From: Alphaproteobacteria bacterium
GTDB lineage: Bacteria > Pseudomonadota > Alphaproteobacteria > Rhodobacterales > Rhodobacteraceae
Reading direction: 5' to 3'
Assembly (NCBI GenBank): GCA_030431485.1
Contig: JAUIIR010000034.1
Coordinates: 1-41,354 of the forward strand
DNA: 41,354 bases
This document shows positions 1 to 8,544 of this stretch, piece by piece; the first letter of the stretch is position 1, and each line of letters opens with the position of its first letter. The notes under the pieces are model-generated. The model was given only the letters and a program-made list of their open reading frames with translations. It had not been told where the DNA came from and did not search any database. A program made the position numbers and the translations under genes.

Positions 1-102
1 ATCAGTCGCATCAACGACATGCCTGTCTCACGCCTGCACGAACTGCTCCCGTGGAACTGGAAACCAGCGGACACAACGCAAAGCACCGTCAAGGCCGCAT
101 AG
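1..102 (+). CDS. IS66 family transposase, C-terminal fragment
   Basis: Only the last 33 codons are in the window, read in frame 1 and ending in TAG at 100-102. The peptide contains RINDMPVSRLHELLPWNW, which matches the C-terminal segment of IS66 TnpC transposases (the DDE_Tnp_IS66_C region, usually R-x-x-D-H-P-x-x-R-x-x-E-L-L-P-W-N-W). The enzyme moves the element by DNA cleavage and strand transfer. Whether the complete copy is intact cannot be judged from this end. Confidence 0.8.
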   Translation: MSRINDMPVSRLHELLPWNWKPADTTQSTVKAA

Positions 103-126
103 CCGCGGTACGCGCCGAATGGTTAC
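1..126 (+). mobile_element. Right end of an IS66-family insertion sequence (partial)
   Basis: The window opens inside an IS66-type element. Its last codons are described in the next entry. After the stop codon come 24 bases ending in TTAC at 123-126. IS66 elements typically begin GTAA and end TTAC, so I place the right boundary at about 126. IS66 elements make 8-bp target duplications, so the predicted duplication is GATGAACA at 127-134. The left end lies outside the window, so the duplication cannot be confirmed here. Confidence 0.75.
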
Positions 127-1210
127 GATGAACAGCCCTGGACATCGTGAAAACATTCTCATGCCCGAGCTTGAAGTGGTTGGTATCGGAATTCAGACTG
201 GTACCTACACGTATGATAGCGGGACCTATTACTCTGTAATGGTCACGCAGAACTTCGCCATGACAGGCGGTCAGACGACGCCTGATATCATTGGCCAGAA
301 TGCACGGACACCAGACACCACACCGGCGCAACCCGACTCAGAGGGGGTTCTTGTTGGTACTGCGACGGCCGAAAACCTGGTTGGTTCAGATACAGATGAC
401 CGGATCACTGGTTCCGGAGGTAATGATATTCTGTCTGGCGGAGCTGGGACCGACACCGCCGTTTATATGAATGACATCTCCAATTACGGGCTCACGATCA
501 GCAACGGATCAATCGTGATCGAAGACCGCAGCGGCGGAGATGGCACCGACACGCTCAACAGCATTGAGATTCTGGAATTCGCCGGGGATGCCTTCGCATT
601 GAGCCAATTTACAAATGTCAGCACACTTTCGGACGCGGATATGTTGGCCTTCTGTGAACTGTACGTGGCATATTTCAACCGCGCACCAGACTCGGCAGGC
701 CTTCTGTTCTGGGGGTCGGCCTTAGCAGATGGCATGTCGATGGAGGACATCGCTCGGATGTTCTTTGACCAACCCGAAACACAGGCTCTTTACGGTGGGT
801 CCAGCAGGACCGGTGATTTTGTTTCCGCGATCTATAACAACGTCTATGGCCGTGATCCCGATCCAGAGGGATTTGAGTATTGGACCGGCCTCATTGACGA
901 CGGGATCCTCGACCAGTCGCAAGTCATTCTTGCAATGATTGATGGAGCAAAAGCGGCCAGCGGGAGTGCCGCGGACGTGCAGTTCCTCGAAACCAAAGCA
1001 GAAATCGGGGCGTATTATGCAGTCGTGAACGGGTTGAACAACGTAGAGGTGGCGAACACAGCCATGCAGAGTTTTGACGGGACGCTCGCCTCAGTTGTAG
1101 AAGCAAAAGACATCATCGACGATCACGCCGAATTGGTCGACTCCGCTCAAGGAACAGAATTTTCCATGACTGTGACCGGACTTGTCGAAGACGCCCTTGA
1201 TTGGATCTGA
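127..1210 (+). pseudogene. CAP-domain / RTX / DUF4214 secreted protein, 5' end removed by IS66
   Basis: The reading frame entering from the IS end begins MNSPGHRENIL, then VGIGIQTG and the motif VTQNFA. This is the second half of a CAP (SCP/PR1-like) domain, which normally continues upstream with a G-W-M-N-S-P-G-H context; all of that is missing. Next comes a short RTX-type calcium-binding stretch with two G-G-x-G-x-D-like units (about 420-460). The rest, from about residue 170 to the end, is a DUF4214 domain with LYVAYFNRAPD and a second repeat VYGRDPDPEG. CAP-RTX-DUF4214 proteins are usually exported by type I secretion through C-terminal signals. An ATG at 119 inside the IS end could start a 363-residue product, but it would lack half the CAP fold. 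The gene ends 3 bases from the convergent dxs stop. Confidence 0.75.
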
Positions 1211-1213
1211 CTG

Positions 1214-3139
1214 TTAAGCGCCCTTTGTAAGCGGGATCACTTTGCCATCTTTGGATGTCAGGGATACGGCCAACTTGTAAAGATCAAAGCGGGTCATACC
1301 GGCATCCGCATACATTTCGTCTGGCGACGCTTGATCAATAAAGCGGTCAGGCAACGTGACCGTTCGCACTTTCACGCCCCGGTCCAAGGCTCCCCGGTCT
1401 GCCAACTCGTGCAGGACCATCGCACCGAAACCACCCCTTGCGCCCTGCTCGACCGTGATCAAAGCACCATGCGTTTTTGCGAGCTTCGCGATCAGGTCCA
1501 TGTCCAAAGGCTTTGCAAATCGAGCGTCTGCGATGGTGACGCTGACTCCATCCTTCTCCAATAGGTGGGCGGTCGCTTCGACTTCAGCCAGGTGCGCTCC
1601 AAAACTCAGAAATGCAACGTCACTGCCCTCTTGGACAATTCTGCCCCTGCCGATCTCAAGGAGCTCGCCACGTTCAGGAAGTTCAACGCCGTTTCCAGCG
1701 CCGCGCGGATAGCGGAATGCGATTGGACCGGAGTCATGCGCCACAGCAGTGGCAACCATGTGCATCAACTCGGCCTCGTCGGCGGCTGCCATAACAGTCA
1801 TGTTTGGCAGCGCAGCGAGATATCCAACGTCAAAGGAGCCAGCATGCGTGGCTCCGTCTGCACCAACAAGCCCGGCGCGATCAATTGCGAAACGAACAGG
1901 CAGGTTCTGCAACGCGACATCATGCACAATCTGATCATAGCCCCTCTGAAGGAAGGTCGAATAGATGGCACAGAACGGCTTGAGACCCGATGCCGCCATT
2001 CCCGCAGCAAAGGTGACGGCATGCTGTTCCGCTATGCCAACGTCAAACACACGCGATGGAAAGCGATTTGCGAGAATGTCGATCCCGGTCCCACCGGGCA
2101 TGGCCGCCGTCACGCCAACGATATTTGGATCCCGCGTGGCCTCATCAGTTAGCGTGTCGCCGAAAACCTTGGTGTAGCTCGGCGCATTCGGTTTGGACTT
2201 GGCTTGAGTACCGGACTCGACGTCGAATTTCGACACGCCATGATACTTGTCGGCGCTGTTTTCAGCGGGCGCGTAGCCTTTGCCCTTGACCGTACAGCAA
2301 TGGATCAGAACCGGTCCGGTCGCCCTGGCGCGTGCAGCTCTGAGGACGGGCAAGAGTTGTCCCATATCATGCCCATTGATCGGACCAATATATTCAAAGC
2401 CCAGTTCTTCAAACAGGGTCCCAGAGCCTTGCAGGTTTCCAGTAACAAGCTGGCGGGCGCGCTTCGCACCCTCGCGCATCGGCGCAGGCAATGCCGACTC
2501 GAAACCCTCGGCCAATGACTTCATCTTCGCCAGAGGCTCGTTCGCATACATGCGGCTCAGATAGGACGACATGGCACCAACAGGTGGCGCAATGCTCATC
2601 TCATTGTCATTCAGAATGACAAAAAGCCGGCGGCCTTCATGCCCGGCATTATTCATCGCCTCATAGGCCATGCCCGCGCTTATCGACCCATCGCCAATCA
2701 CAGCGATCGCGTCACCGGTCGGACGCCCCATGTCGCGACCGACTGCAAACCCCAAGGCGGCCGAAATCGAGGTAGAGGAATGAGCAGCTCCGAACGGATC
2801 GTACTCCGACTCGCTGCGTTTGGTGAACCCGGACAGACCATCCTTCTGGCGAAGCGTCGTCATGCGGTCACGCCGCCCGGTCAGGATCTTGTGCGGATAA
2901 CACTGGTGACCCACGTCCCAAACCAGCTTGTCCATCGGAGTATTGAATACAGCGTGGATCGCGACCGCCAGTTCAACAACACCAAGGCTTGACCCAAGAT
3001 GGCCACCTGTCTGCGAAACGGCCGAGATCACTTCGGATCGGACCTCATGCGCAACCTTGGTCAGCATTTCGTCGTCCATGTTGCGCAAGTCGGCAGGTCC
3101 GGCGACGCGATCAAGATTTGGGGTAAGAGAATGTGTCAT
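1214..3139 (-). CDS. dxs: 1-deoxy-D-xylulose-5-phosphate synthase
   Basis: Condenses pyruvate and glyceraldehyde 3-phosphate, with thiamine diphosphate, to DXP, the entry step of the MEP isoprenoid pathway that feeds carotenoids and the phytyl tail of bacteriochlorophyll. The 641-residue length is normal. Visible motifs are the N-terminal transketolase segment with [17 protein letters not shown], the ThDP/Mg region [18 protein letters not shown], and the central pyrimidine-binding segment [16 protein letters not shown] with the catalytic Glu. The start is supported by GAGGAG eight bases upstream. It is the last gene of the crt-bch-puf superoperon, the same place dxs takes next to puf in Rhodobacter and many Roseobacters. 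A strong hairpin with a T-rich tail lies just before it, so its expression may be partly uncoupled from puf. Confidence 0.97.
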   Translation of the reverse strand: MTHSLTPNLDRVAGPADLRNMDDEMLTKVAHEVRSEVISAVSQTGGHLGSSLGVVELAVAIHAVFNTPMDKLVWDVGHQCYPHKILTGRRDRMTTLRQKDGLSGFTKRSESEYDPFGAAHSSTSISAALGFAVGRDMGRPTGDAIAVIGDGSISAGMAYEAMNNAGHEGRRLFVILNDNEMSIAPPVGAMSSYLSRMYANEPLAKMKSLAEGFESALPAPMREGAKRARQLVTGNLQGSGTLFEELGFEYIGPINGHDMGQLLPVLRAARARATGPVLIHCCTVKGKGYAPAENSADKYHGVSKFDVESGTQAKSKPNAPSYTKVFGDTLTDEATRDPNIVGVTAAMPGGTGIDILANRFPSRVFDVGIAEQHAVTFAAGMAASGLKPFCAIYSTFLQRGYDQIVHDVALQNLPVRFAIDRAGLVGADGATHAGSFDVGYLAALPNMTVMAAADEAELMHMVATAVAHDSGPIAFRYPRGAGNGVELPERGELLEIGRGRIVQEGSDVAFLSFGAHLAEVEATAHLLEKDGVSVTIADARFAKPLDMDLIAKLAKTHGALITVEQGARGGFGAMVLHELADRGALDRGVKVRTVTLPDRFIDQASPDEMYADAGMTRFDLYKLAVSLTSKDGKVIPLTKGA

Positions 3140-3171
3140 TTGGCAGACTCCTCGGGGACAGAGGGAAGAAA

Positions 3172-3211
3172 GGCGTCACGTTTGGCAGGGTGAGCCTGGA
3201 AACGTGACGCC
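3172..3211 (-). terminator. 12-bp stem hairpin with T-rich tail ahead of dxs
   Basis: Perfect inverted repeat: GGCGTCACGTTT at 3172-3183 pairs with AAACGTGACGCC at 3200-3211, with an inner CAGG/CCTG pair in the 16-base loop. Read on the minus strand the stem is followed at once by TTTCTT, like an intrinsic terminator with an imperfect U tract. It would end or attenuate puf transcription before dxs, or protect the 3' end of the puf message. Confidence 0.6.
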
Positions 3212-3215
3212 AGTT

Positions 3216-3324
3216 CCTGTAGCCAACAGGAAGGGAACCGGGGTGTTGAGCCCCGCATCCGGTTTTGCATTTTGGGAACCTGTCAAAACCGGATCTGGCG
3301 ATGGCCGGGGCGGTGAACCGCCCC
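3216..3324 (-). repeat. Further tandem hairpins between pufC and dxs
   Basis: Four more inverted repeats follow in close order: CCTGT/ACAGG (3216-3230), GGGG/CCCC (3240-3254), an 11-bp perfect stem ATCCGGTTTTG/CAAAACCGGAT (3257-3267 and 3284-3294), and GGGGCGG/CCGCCCC with a 4-base loop (3307-3324). A further one, GACAGG/CCTGTC (3341-3356), lies in the last codons of pufC. Hairpins 3' of puf are known in Rhodobacter to stabilise the message; the number and density here are what stands out. Confidence 0.6.
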
Positions 3325-3331
3325 GAACCGA

Positions 3332-4447
3332 TCATTCGTAGACAGGTTCACCTGTCGTAGCGAGCTCGGGCCAGTCAGCGATGACATTCGTCCCTTGCAG
3401 CGGTTGCTGGTAGCCTTTGTGGCAGGTCTTGCAGGCGGCTTTCGGCGCGTCGGCAAAGACCGGTCCAAGGCGTTCCGGCGGATACACATCCTCGAGCGGT
3501 ACGAGGTACTCGTTGTTGATTTCCTGAACCATGCCGATGCCCAACTGTTCGGTAGACCATTGAGGGGTGACCTGCTCAAGGTCATAGAAGGCGCGGCTGT
3601 TGTGACAGAACACGCAGTTCACACCCAAGGAATTGGAAACGTAGTTCATCAGGCTGAACGTCCGCTCCGTATCCTGCCAGGTTGTGACACCCTCTTGGTC
3701 GGGATACTCAGCCACATGCGCTTCAAGATTGTGAACCCCGATGCGGCCATAGTCCAGAAGGAACGTCTCCAAAGCATCAGACGGGAGTGACGTGTACTGG
3801 CTTTGCACCGTCACTCGGTTCTGAACCGCCGCCCAGCCGCCGGCTGCTTCATTGACGGCACCCATCTTGAACCAGATGTCTGATGGCACGTTCTGACCAC
3901 GGTGGCAGGTATAGCATGTGACGCCGACCTGATTGTTGGCGTTGACGTGACCGTCCCAACCTTCGTTGATGCTCTGGGTCATCTGGATCATCCGGCGTGC
4001 AACAACCTTGGTATAAAGGTCATCTTTGCCGTATTCTTCGATCTCGACATCACCGTGGCAGTAGGCACAGCCCTGCTCTGGCGCGACCCAGTCCGTCATG
4101 GCCAGCATGAGGCGATTGAAGTTGTCCTCTGTGAGATCCCCCAGAACCTGAACATTCTGGTAAATCTCGGACGCCTTCGCTTCTCCGCCTTCCGGCACAT
4201 AAGGTGCCTCGGAATACATAACCTCGATGCTTGGATCAGGTTTGGCAAGATCAGAGACGAATTCTGGCCGTGACATCCCCGTTCCGCGTGGGCCCGATTG
4301 AAGGCTCTCCGTTTTGAAGGGCTGGCCAACCACCACGAGGAATGCGGCAACTGTAACGGCCACCCCCGCAGCTCCCACCAGGATCGCCGGACCGTAGATA
4401 TTGGTCGGATTCTCCCGGTTCCATTTATTGAACCAATTCGGAAGCAT
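3332..4447 (-). CDS. pufC: Photosynthetic reaction centre tetrahaem cytochrome c subunit
   Basis: Periplasmic electron donor that re-reduces the oxidised special pair of the reaction centre. The 371-residue product has one N-terminal membrane segment (about 20-41), then a periplasmic part with four haem attachment motifs: CAYCH (127-131), CYTCH (178-182), CVFCH (278-282) and CKTCH (339-343). Methionines in helices ahead of the sites (for example 116, 153/156 and 267) are candidate axial ligands. The N-terminal segment has no obvious lipobox cysteine, so it seems anchored by an uncleaved helix rather than by lipid as in Blastochloris. It follows pufM by two bases. No pufX is present; pufC takes that place, as in most Roseobacters. 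Confidence 0.97.
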   Translation of the reverse strand: MLPNWFNKWNRENPTNIYGPAILVGAAGVAVTVAAFLVVVGQPFKTESLQSGPRGTGMSRPEFVSDLAKPDPSIEVMYSEAPYVPEGGEAKASEIYQNVQVLGDLTEDNFNRLMLAMTDWVAPEQGCAYCHGDVEIEEYGKDDLYTKVVARRMIQMTQSINEGWDGHVNANNQVGVTCYTCHRGQNVPSDIWFKMGAVNEAAGGWAAVQNRVTVQSQYTSLPSDALETFLLDYGRIGVHNLEAHVAEYPDQEGVTTWQDTERTFSLMNYVSNSLGVNCVFCHNSRAFYDLEQVTPQWSTEQLGIGMVQEINNEYLVPLEDVYPPERLGPVFADAPKAACKTCHKGYQQPLQGTNVIADWPELATTGEPVYE

Positions 4448-4449
4448 GA

Positions 4450-5433
4450 TCAGTTCTCCTGTCCAATAAAGGTTTCATAGGAACCGTAGGCTTCGTACCC
4501 GTAAGAGCCGTCATACATCGGAGCGAAGTGATGCTCCTGTGCCCAGATGAACCAGTTATCCACCACGGTGCCGGTTAAAAGGATACCAATGCCGCCGGTA
4601 ATCGGGGTCAGGACTGCGAACCACCACGCCCAACGGTGAATACCTTCCATCGTCGCGTTGAAGCCCATCGTCCAGCGCCAAAAGAGTGCGGCGCGTTCGG
4701 TGGCTGTGCCACGATCGACAATCTGTTCCAACTCGCGATCACCACCGTAGCGAGTCACGGCCAGAATGGTCGCACCGTGCATCGCAAAGAGCAGAACCGA
4801 GCCATACAGGAACACGATCGAGAGTGCGTGGAACGGGTTGTAGTAGAGGTTGCCATAGCGGATGGAGAAAGCTGTGGTCCAGTCGAGGTGCGGGAAGATC
4901 CCGTAGGGCACCGCCTCTGACCATGATCCCATCAGGATCGGCCGGAAAAGCCCCAGAACCAGAAACAACCAGATCGCCGAGCCGAACGCCCAGAAGACAT
5001 GTTTGCCCATCCTGTGTTCCATCGCCAGCAAATACGTTCTCGCCCACCAGGTCATCACCGAGATTAGCAGGAAGAAGCTCGCGATGATGTACCAGCCCCC
5101 ATCCTGCAGCGGCGGGAAGCTCAGGCCGTATTCGGGGCTTGGCGGCTCAAGCGCCAGCCAGAACAATTGGCGGATGAACTCGGGTATCGACCAACCGACC
5201 TGCGCCAACATGTTCAGACCGATTATGTTCAGCGCCAGGATGCCTGTCGCAAGAGATACCATCCCTGTCCAACCCAGCCAAACCGGGCCAAGCTGCGCGT
5301 TGCCGATCCAGCCAATAAGGGTCGAAAAACCGGCTTTGCGTGTGCGTTCGTGCTCCGCGTTGTCGGTCGCCATGCCCCATTCAGGTTTTCCCTGAACTTG
5401 GACCTGTGTGAAAATGTTCTGATACTCGGCCAT
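4450..5433 (-). CDS. pufM: Photosynthetic reaction centre subunit M
   Basis: Membrane subunit of the type-2 reaction centre; with L it binds bacteriochlorophylls, bacteriopheophytins, quinones and the non-haem iron. I take the ATG at 5433 (product [10 protein letters not shown]...), giving 327 residues, rather than an upstream start that would run into pufL. With this start the known ligands fall on their standard numbers: His182 (accessory BChl), His202 (special pair), His219 and His266 (iron), and Glu234 (iron). Five transmembrane helices are evident. The start lies two bases after the pufL stop, so translation is probably coupled. Confidence 0.97.
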   Translation of the reverse strand: MAEYQNIFTQVQVQGKPEWGMATDNAEHERTRKAGFSTLIGWIGNAQLGPVWLGWTGMVSLATGILALNIIGLNMLAQVGWSIPEFIRQLFWLALEPPSPEYGLSFPPLQDGGWYIIASFFLLISVMTWWARTYLLAMEHRMGKHVFWAFGSAIWLFLVLGLFRPILMGSWSEAVPYGIFPHLDWTTAFSIRYGNLYYNPFHALSIVFLYGSVLLFAMHGATILAVTRYGGDRELEQIVDRGTATERAALFWRWTMGFNATMEGIHRWAWWFAVLTPITGGIGILLTGTVVDNWFIWAQEHHFAPMYDGSYGYEAYGSYETFIGQEN

Positions 5434-5435
5434 GA

Positions 5436-6275
5436 TTACATCCCCACATTCACGCCCCAGATGGGCAGTTCGAGCCACCAGTTCCACCACTCGGGCCAGC
5501 CCTTCGTCCAGACGGGGCCAGAGATGATGATACAGATCGCGGACCAGAACCCGGCGTTCAGTGCGAGCAACAGACCAACCCGGTGGATACCAAGGGTACC
5601 GACAGAATAGCCGATGAAATCGCGGAAGAACGTGTCTTCGTGATCCGGGGTTCTCATTTCTTCACCCTTTTCAGGGTTGGCTGCCGACAGGATCAGACCG
5701 CCATGCAAAGCCAGTGCGAGTGTCGTGGTGAAAAAGAATGTCACCGCGATCATATGCGCCGGATTGTAGTGGAAGTGCAGGTAAGCGTAGCCGGTGTTCG
5801 ACACCCAATCGAGGTGGCTGAAGATCCCGTAGGGAAACCCGTGGCCCCAAGCACCCATCAGAAGCGGGCGAAACACCACTAGCGTCACATAGGCGAAAAT
5901 CGCAAAGCTGAAGGCGAACGGGACATGATACCCGATACCCAGCTTGCGGCAAATCTCTACCTCACGCAGCGCCCAACTGCTGAAAGCGCCAACAGCACAG
6001 ATCGTAATGATCTGCCACAGTCCGCCTTCCATCAGGGGTGCCATACCCAGACCATAGCTAAGGTCAGGCGGCGCAATGTTTATGAGCCAAGGATTGAATG
6101 TGCCTTGATCGGCCGCTCCCCACAAAATGAGGATTGTGCCGAGCAGAGCGAAAAAGGCGGTCGTGACCCCGAAGAACCCAACGTAGAAAGGCCCTACCCA
6201 GAAGTCGAACAGATCGCCGCCGATCAGCGTCCCTCCGCGGACGCGATACTTTTTTTCGAAGCTGAGCAGCGCCAT
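5436..6275 (-). CDS. pufL: Photosynthetic reaction centre subunit L
   Basis: Partner of M in the reaction-centre core. The start at 6275 ([15 protein letters not shown]) is chosen over one nine codons upstream because it matches the family N-terminus and has GGAG about ten bases before it. The 279-residue product carries His154, His174, His191 and His231, one above the textbook L153, L173, L190 and L230 because the initial Met is counted. They serve the accessory BChl, special pair and iron. Five transmembrane helices are seen. A GC-rich hairpin lies between pufA and this gene. Confidence 0.97.
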   Translation of the reverse strand: MALLSFEKKYRVRGGTLIGGDLFDFWVGPFYVGFFGVTTAFFALLGTILILWGAADQGTFNPWLINIAPPDLSYGLGMAPLMEGGLWQIITICAVGAFSSWALREVEICRKLGIGYHVPFAFSFAIFAYVTLVVFRPLLMGAWGHGFPYGIFSHLDWVSNTGYAYLHFHYNPAHMIAVTFFFTTTLALALHGGLILSAANPEKGEEMRTPDHEDTFFRDFIGYSVGTLGIHRVGLLLALNAGFWSAICIIISGPVWTKGWPEWWNWWLELPIWGVNVGM

Positions 6276-6349
6276 CTTCTTTATCTCCGCGTTTGCCGGC
6301 ATGCCCCGAACGAGACCCAGCCGTCATGTTTCAGTCAGTCAGTTTTGCC

Positions 6350-6406
6350 GCGGGCGGTCCGGAACCGGGCTCCGCCCGCAGCGATCTTTTGAGCTCTTCC
6401 GAGCTC
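6350..6406 (-). promoter_or_regulatory. Intercistronic hairpins between pufA and pufL
   Basis: Two stems lie in the 139-base gap between pufA and pufL. GCGGGCGG (6350-6357) pairs with CCGCCCGC (6372-6379). GAGCTC (6391-6396) pairs with GAGCTC (6401-6406), giving a GGAA loop on the transcribed strand, of GNRA type. In Rhodobacter a hairpin at this point shields the pufBA part of the message from 3'-to-5' decay and keeps LH1 subunits in excess over L and M. The position here suggests the same role. Neither stem has a T tract, so termination is unlikely. Confidence 0.7.
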
Positions 6407-6414
6407 GCGAGCAT

Positions 6415-6570
6415 TTACATGCCAGCGGCTGCTGCGGTTTCGAACCAGTTGATGCCGTTGGACAGCACCACCAGGTGAATCATTGCAGCCAGCAGGAAGA
6501 GGAAGACGCCCTGCGCGACGAACACGCGACGGGGATCAAAGATGAGCCAGATCTTGTAGAACTTTGCCAT
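6415..6570 (-). CDS. pufA: Light-harvesting LH1 alpha polypeptide
   Basis: Small 51-residue membrane protein, [20 protein letters not shown] onward, ending ETAAAAGM. One transmembrane helix (about 16-38) carries His32, the axial ligand of bacteriochlorophyll; Trp42 and neighbours lie at the C-terminal membrane edge. The N-terminal [11 protein letters not shown] is the hallmark of LH1 alpha chains. A GAGGAAGG ribosome-binding site precedes the ATG and overlaps the pufB stop, so pufB and pufA are translated in tandem. The gene is easy to miss because of its size. Confidence 0.97.
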   Translation of the reverse strand: MAKFYKIWLIFDPRRVFVAQGVFLFLLAAMIHLVVLSNGINWFETAAAAGM

Positions 6571-6584
6571 TTTCTAATCCTTCC

Positions 6585-6734
6585 TCAGAACCACGGGCGC
6601 CAGATGAAGGTTGCAAGGTGTGCAACCACTGCAACCGCCGAGAACAGCCAAAGGCCGCTCATGTAGACGGAATGCAGCTCCTGGGCCTGCTCGTCAGTAA
6701 GACCTGTGAAGGACAGGTCGGTATTATCAGCCAT
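6585..6734 (-). CDS. pufB: Light-harvesting LH1 beta polypeptide
   Basis: 49-residue partner of puf[21 protein letters not shown] onward, ending FIWRPWF. It contains two conserved histidines: His21, and His39, the bacteriochlorophyll ligand in the helix [12 protein letters not shown]. The terminal W-R-P-W-F is typical of LH1 beta. GGAGGAAAG lies a few bases upstream of the ATG. Alpha-beta pairs assemble into the ring around the reaction centre. Confidence 0.97.
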   Translation of the reverse strand: MADNTDLSFTGLTDEQAQELHSVYMSGLWLFSAVAVVAHLATFIWRPWF

Positions 6735-6853
6735 GAACTTTCCTCCGGAACGTTATGCTGACGCCGCACTCCCTGCGGCCGGGTCCCTTGGAGCAAAAGC
6801 TCCGCAGGTCCTGTCCATCCCGCCGGATGAACAGTCTCGCTCCCCCAACCATT
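6735..6853 (-). promoter_or_regulatory. pufQ-pufB intercistronic region with hairpin
   Basis: The 119-base gap holds GGAGC/GCTCC around an AAAA loop (6790-6803), overlapping a CCTGCGG/CCGCAGG pair (6772-6778 and 6802-6808), so two alternative foldings are possible. Its place just upstream of the LH1 genes suggests a role in processing or initiating the pufBALMC message. I see no clear promoter in it. Confidence 0.35.
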
Positions 6854-7081
6854 TCAGGCTGAGAAAATAAGAGGCGTGATCCGATCCGCTTCACACCACG
6901 CGCGGGCCAAGGGGCCACGCATGTTGAGCGTTTGCTTCTGGAAGACTTCGAGCATCCAAATCACGGTCGCGAACGGGATCGCGACCACGAAGATGATGCT
7001 GAAGTAAACCAGAAACTCGGTTCCGCGTTTTGTGTGACCGTGCTTGTGAGAGCGCGTGTCAGAAGAGGTGAAATCCGTCAT
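6854..7081 (-). CDS. pufQ: PufQ, bacteriochlorophyll-related small membrane protein
   Basis: 75-residue protein, [20 protein letters not shown] onward, with a His/Lys-rich cytoplasmic N-terminus and a single transmembrane segment (about 23-43, [20 protein letters not shown]). In Rhodobacter PufQ is needed for full bacteriochlorophyll synthesis and has been proposed to carry pigment intermediates; the exact role is not settled. Its ATG overlaps the bchZ stop (ATGA), which links the bch and puf parts of the superoperon. Confidence 0.93.
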   Translation of the reverse strand: MTDFTSSDTRSHKHGHTKRGTEFLVYFSIIFVVAIPFATVIWMLEVFQKQTLNMRGPLARAWCEADRITPLIFSA

Positions 7082-8544
7082 GTGGTCGGCCCTCCTTGGG
7101 TATTGGCAAGGGCGTGAACGGTCTCAAAGACAACGCGTTCGGCGCCTTGTTTCAGAGCTGCGGCTTCTGCGGCGTCGCGCAGATTCTTGGCGGCTGAAAT
7201 TCGGGTCAGGACAGGGTGCTGTGCGACAATCCGATCCAGCTCGGACTGCGCATCGGCATCCCATGGGAAGTCCCGGCGCAACGGGGTCAGGGTCGAGTCT
7301 GCTTTGTCCATCTCACTGCCAAGCGGCAGGATGTGGAACAAGGCATCGAACAATCCGTTGCAGACTTCCTGAAGTAGATAGGTCGCACCGGCGTAGCCCA
7401 TCATCGGCGTGCCGGTATGGCGCCGGATTGCGGCACCCGGAAAACTTGCCGGGATAAATGTCGGCTGTGGGCCATGCCCGGCCTGCATCTCAGCAAGGTA
7501 CATTTTCTCGTTGATTGACCCCATGATGACCAAAGGTCTTTTCGAATGGATCAGGGAACGAACTTCTTCGTTGTTCGTTTTCCTTCCGGCGATGCGTGCC
7601 ACTGCGAAAGCACAGGGCAAACCAAGATCGCTCGCAAGATAGTTGCGGATACCACGGGCGTAAGTCTCGTTCGCCACAATCCCAAATTGCGCAGTGGCAA
7701 AAAAATCCTGGGTGACTGACCGCCAGAGGTCCCAAACAGGTTTCAACGTCGAATGCTTTTCCTGCTCGATAAACGGCTCTGGGTCGAGTCCCAACAAATC
7801 ACCCAGTTTGCGCAGGAACCTGGTAGTACTGTCCATGCCGATGGGCGCTTGGAGATAGGGCTTGCCCAGACATTCGGCGAGACCGCGACCAAACTCGCGA
7901 TACATGCAGACGTTTACATCTGCGTTCACGAGATTGCGCATCTCAGCCAAATGGGCGCCCAGCGGCATCACCATATTGACCTCGGCACCAATCCCTTCAA
8001 CGAGCCGACGGATTTCCGCCAGATCAGAGGGCATATTGAAAGTGCCATACATCGGGCCAAGAATATTGACTCGTGGCTTTGCGCCTTCTTCACGTTTCTT
8101 TTCAGGCGGCATTCGACCTTTGGTCATGCCGAATTCCGTAAAGATCCACGTCATGGCGCGATCCGCGCTTTCCCACTGATCCTCATCAATGGTGCGCGGA
8201 AGGAAACGTTGAATATTTGTACCTTGCGGTGTCACCCCGCCACCGATCATCTCAGCAATCGAGCCAGTCACCACGACGGCCGGCAGAGCTGGATCGAGAA
8301 CACCCCAGGCGCGTTTCATTGCCCCCTCGGTCCCCTCCCGACCCAGCTCCTCCTCACCGAGGCCAGTCACCACGATAGGGAGTTCATGCGGGGGAAGCGC
8401 ATCTGTGTAATGGAGAACCGATGTCACCGGCAGGTTTTCACATCCAACCGGTCCGTCGATGACAACTTGAAGACCTTTGACGGCGGTAAAGGCGTAAACA
8501 GCCCCCCAATAGCCACCGGCGCGGTCATGATCCTGAATCAACAT
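7078..8544 (-). CDS. bchZ: Chlorophyllide a reductase subunit Z
   Basis: One of the two catalytic subunits of the nitrogenase-like chlorophyllide a reductase (COR), which reduces ring B on the way to bacteriochlorophyll a. The start is taken at 8544, [20 protein letters not shown], giving 488 residues; an upstream in-frame start would lie inside bchY. The single cluster cysteine is Cys35 ([12 protein letters not shown]), which with three cysteines of BchY holds the [4Fe-4S] cluster. The ATG shares one base with the bchY stop (TGATG), so the subunits are probably made in equal amounts. Confidence 0.96.
   Translation of the reverse strand: MLIQDHDRAGGYWGAVYAFTAVKGLQVVIDGPVGCENLPVTSVLHYTDALPPHELPIVVTGLGEEELGREGTEGAMKRAWGVLDPALPAVVVTGSIAEMIGGGVTPQGTNIQRFLPRTIDEDQWESADRAMTWIFTEFGMTKGRMPPEKKREEGAKPRVNILGPMYGTFNMPSDLAEIRRLVEGIGAEVNMVMPLGAHLAEMRNLVNADVNVCMYREFGRGLAECLGKPYLQAPIGMDSTTRFLRKLGDLLGLDPEPFIEQEKHSTLKPVWDLWRSVTQDFFATAQFGIVANETYARGIRNYLASDLGLPCAFAVARIAGRKTNNEEVRSLIHSKRPLVIMGSINEKMYLAEMQAGHGPQPTFIPASFPGAAIRRHTGTPMMGYAGATYLLQEVCNGLFDALFHILPLGSEMDKADSTLTPLRRDFPWDADAQSELDRIVAQHPVLTRISAAKNLRDAAEAAALKQGAERVVFETVHALANTQGGPTT

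Noticed and set aside
3140..3331. pufX between pufM/pufC and dxs
   Set aside because: The gap is taken up by hairpins and holds no reading frame with PufX features; pufC is present instead.
3395..4273. Open frames on the plus strand opposite pufC
   Set aside because: Antisense shadows of pufC without homology; the CxxCH motifs fix the coding strand.
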